This document shows positions 21,980 to 22,325 of a stretch of 22,325 bases of DNA, one piece after another. This stretch comes from an uncultured Lachnospiraceae bacterium. Its GTDB lineage: Bacteria > Bacillota > Clostridia > Lachnospirales > Lachnospiraceae. The translations under genes and the position numbers were made by a program. How positions within the stretch are numbered: position 1 is the stretch's first letter; each line of letters starts with the position of its first letter. The notes under the pieces are model-generated. The model ran no database searches. It had not been told where the DNA came from and saw only the letters and a program-made list of their open reading frames with translations. Location: NCBI GenBank assembly GCA_905236545.1, contig CAJOQO010000139.1, positions 1 through 22,325 of the forward strand, given 5' to 3'.

Positions 21980-22325
21980 AGGCATCTGTACTTGGTCTAC
22001 GTAAGCAGAGGATCTCAGATCGCTCCTGCAAATGGTTTGCTTACGGGTCCGATCCCTTCTTCCGCTGTATTGATGAAAACCGGGATATGTCATCTTACGT
22101 CAGCATAAAACTTTGCATCAGCCGGAGGGAGCTGTTTCTCCATAAGCAGACAATTCCGGCGCAGTGGGCTGGGTCTGCGATGGAGAAACACGACCGAAGG
22201 CTGGAGCAAAAGAGGCGAAGGCGAAGGAGCAACACGTTTCAAGTCACACCCCGGCCTGCGGATGGCTTCCCCATCGCAAACCTGTAGCCCACTCCGGCTG
22301 AGCTCTTTGCCGACTGCGATCGGGC
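21980..22325. repeat. Gene-free region rich in inverted repeats, possible dispersed repeat or structured RNA
   Basis: No convincing coding sequence is seen in these 346 nt, which run to the window edge. Structures: CGTAAGCA (22000-22007) with TGCTTACG (22038-22045), enclosing GATCTCAGATC; GTTTCTCCA...GCAGAC (22134-22151) with GTCTGC..TGGAGAAAC (22173-22189); CAGCCGGAG (22119-22127) with CTCCGGCTG (22292-22300); and a longer imperfect inverted copy, 22156-22187 against 22267-22297, sharing CCGG, AGTGGGCT and TGCGATGG. GCGAAG repeats occur near 22213-22226. The arms compete for the same partners, so alternative folds are possible. The nature of the element is unknown. Confidence 0.4.

Noticed and set aside
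22036..22056. tRNA T-arm-like sequence (GGGTCCGATCCC)
   Set aside because: The loop is too short, lacks TTC, and no acceptor or anticodon arm could be found around it.
22087..22287. 66-codon open frame at the right edge
   Set aside because: No ribosome site, a biased Arg-rich composition, and it runs through inverted repeats; more likely a chance frame in a repeat.

Overview
The window is a dense, single-strand (+) stretch of roughly 52-55% GC DNA (estimated by eye). Strong AGGAGG-type ribosome binding sites, sigma-A-like promoters and the gene families point to an anaerobic Gram-positive member of the Bacillota, most likely Lachnospiraceae or a close Clostridia relative. Taxonomy is inferred from gene content and protein style, not from a marker gene.

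Region 1 (about 1-960) holds a secreted YkuD-type L,D-transpeptidase followed by a good intrinsic terminator.

Region 2 (about 1000-6640) is a five-gene operon for a membrane-bound, biotin-dependent decarboxylase. It encodes a 12S-type (acyl-CoA) carboxyltransferase, an OadG-like small subunit with an unusually large outside domain, a free biotin carrier protein, the Na+-pumping beta subunit (OadB), and a 5S-type (oxaloacetate/pyruvate) carboxyltransferase without its own biotin domain. A perfect 15-bp terminator palindrome ends it. Two different carboxyltransferases share one biotin carrier and one sodium pump, and no biotin carboxylase is present. The complex could decarboxylate oxaloacetate and an acyl-CoA such as methylmalonyl-CoA, or move a carboxyl group between the two substrates as transcarboxylase does.

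Region 3 (about 6760-13915) looks like one seven-gene transcription unit behind a clear promoter (TTGACT-17-TATACT) flanked by an ACTTATAAC inverted pair. In order: a small divergent DtxR/MntR-like regulator, a membrane acyltransferase, a membrane-anchored rhodanese-fold protein lacking the catalytic cysteine, an uncharacterised multi-membrane-segment protein of GT-C style, two divergent ATP-grasp ligases, and a GtrB/CsbB-type polyprenyl-phosphate glycosyltransferase.

Region 4 (about 13920-21980) continues the cell-envelope theme: a secreted Ig-like plus NlpC/P60-like cysteine hydrolase, a second YkuD L,D-transpeptidase, and two tandem large YfhO-family membrane proteins. In Bacillus subtilis CsbB makes an undecaprenyl-phosphate sugar and YfhO uses it to decorate lipoteichoic acid. 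The GT2 gene and the YfhO pair here suggest a similar surface-polymer glycosylation pathway, with acyltransferase and ATP-grasp enzymes possibly adding further substituents.

Region 5 (about 21980-22325) shows no convincing gene. It is rich in inverted repeats and may be part of a dispersed repeat or structured RNA cut by the window edge. No tRNA, rRNA, CRISPR array, transposase or phage gene was seen.
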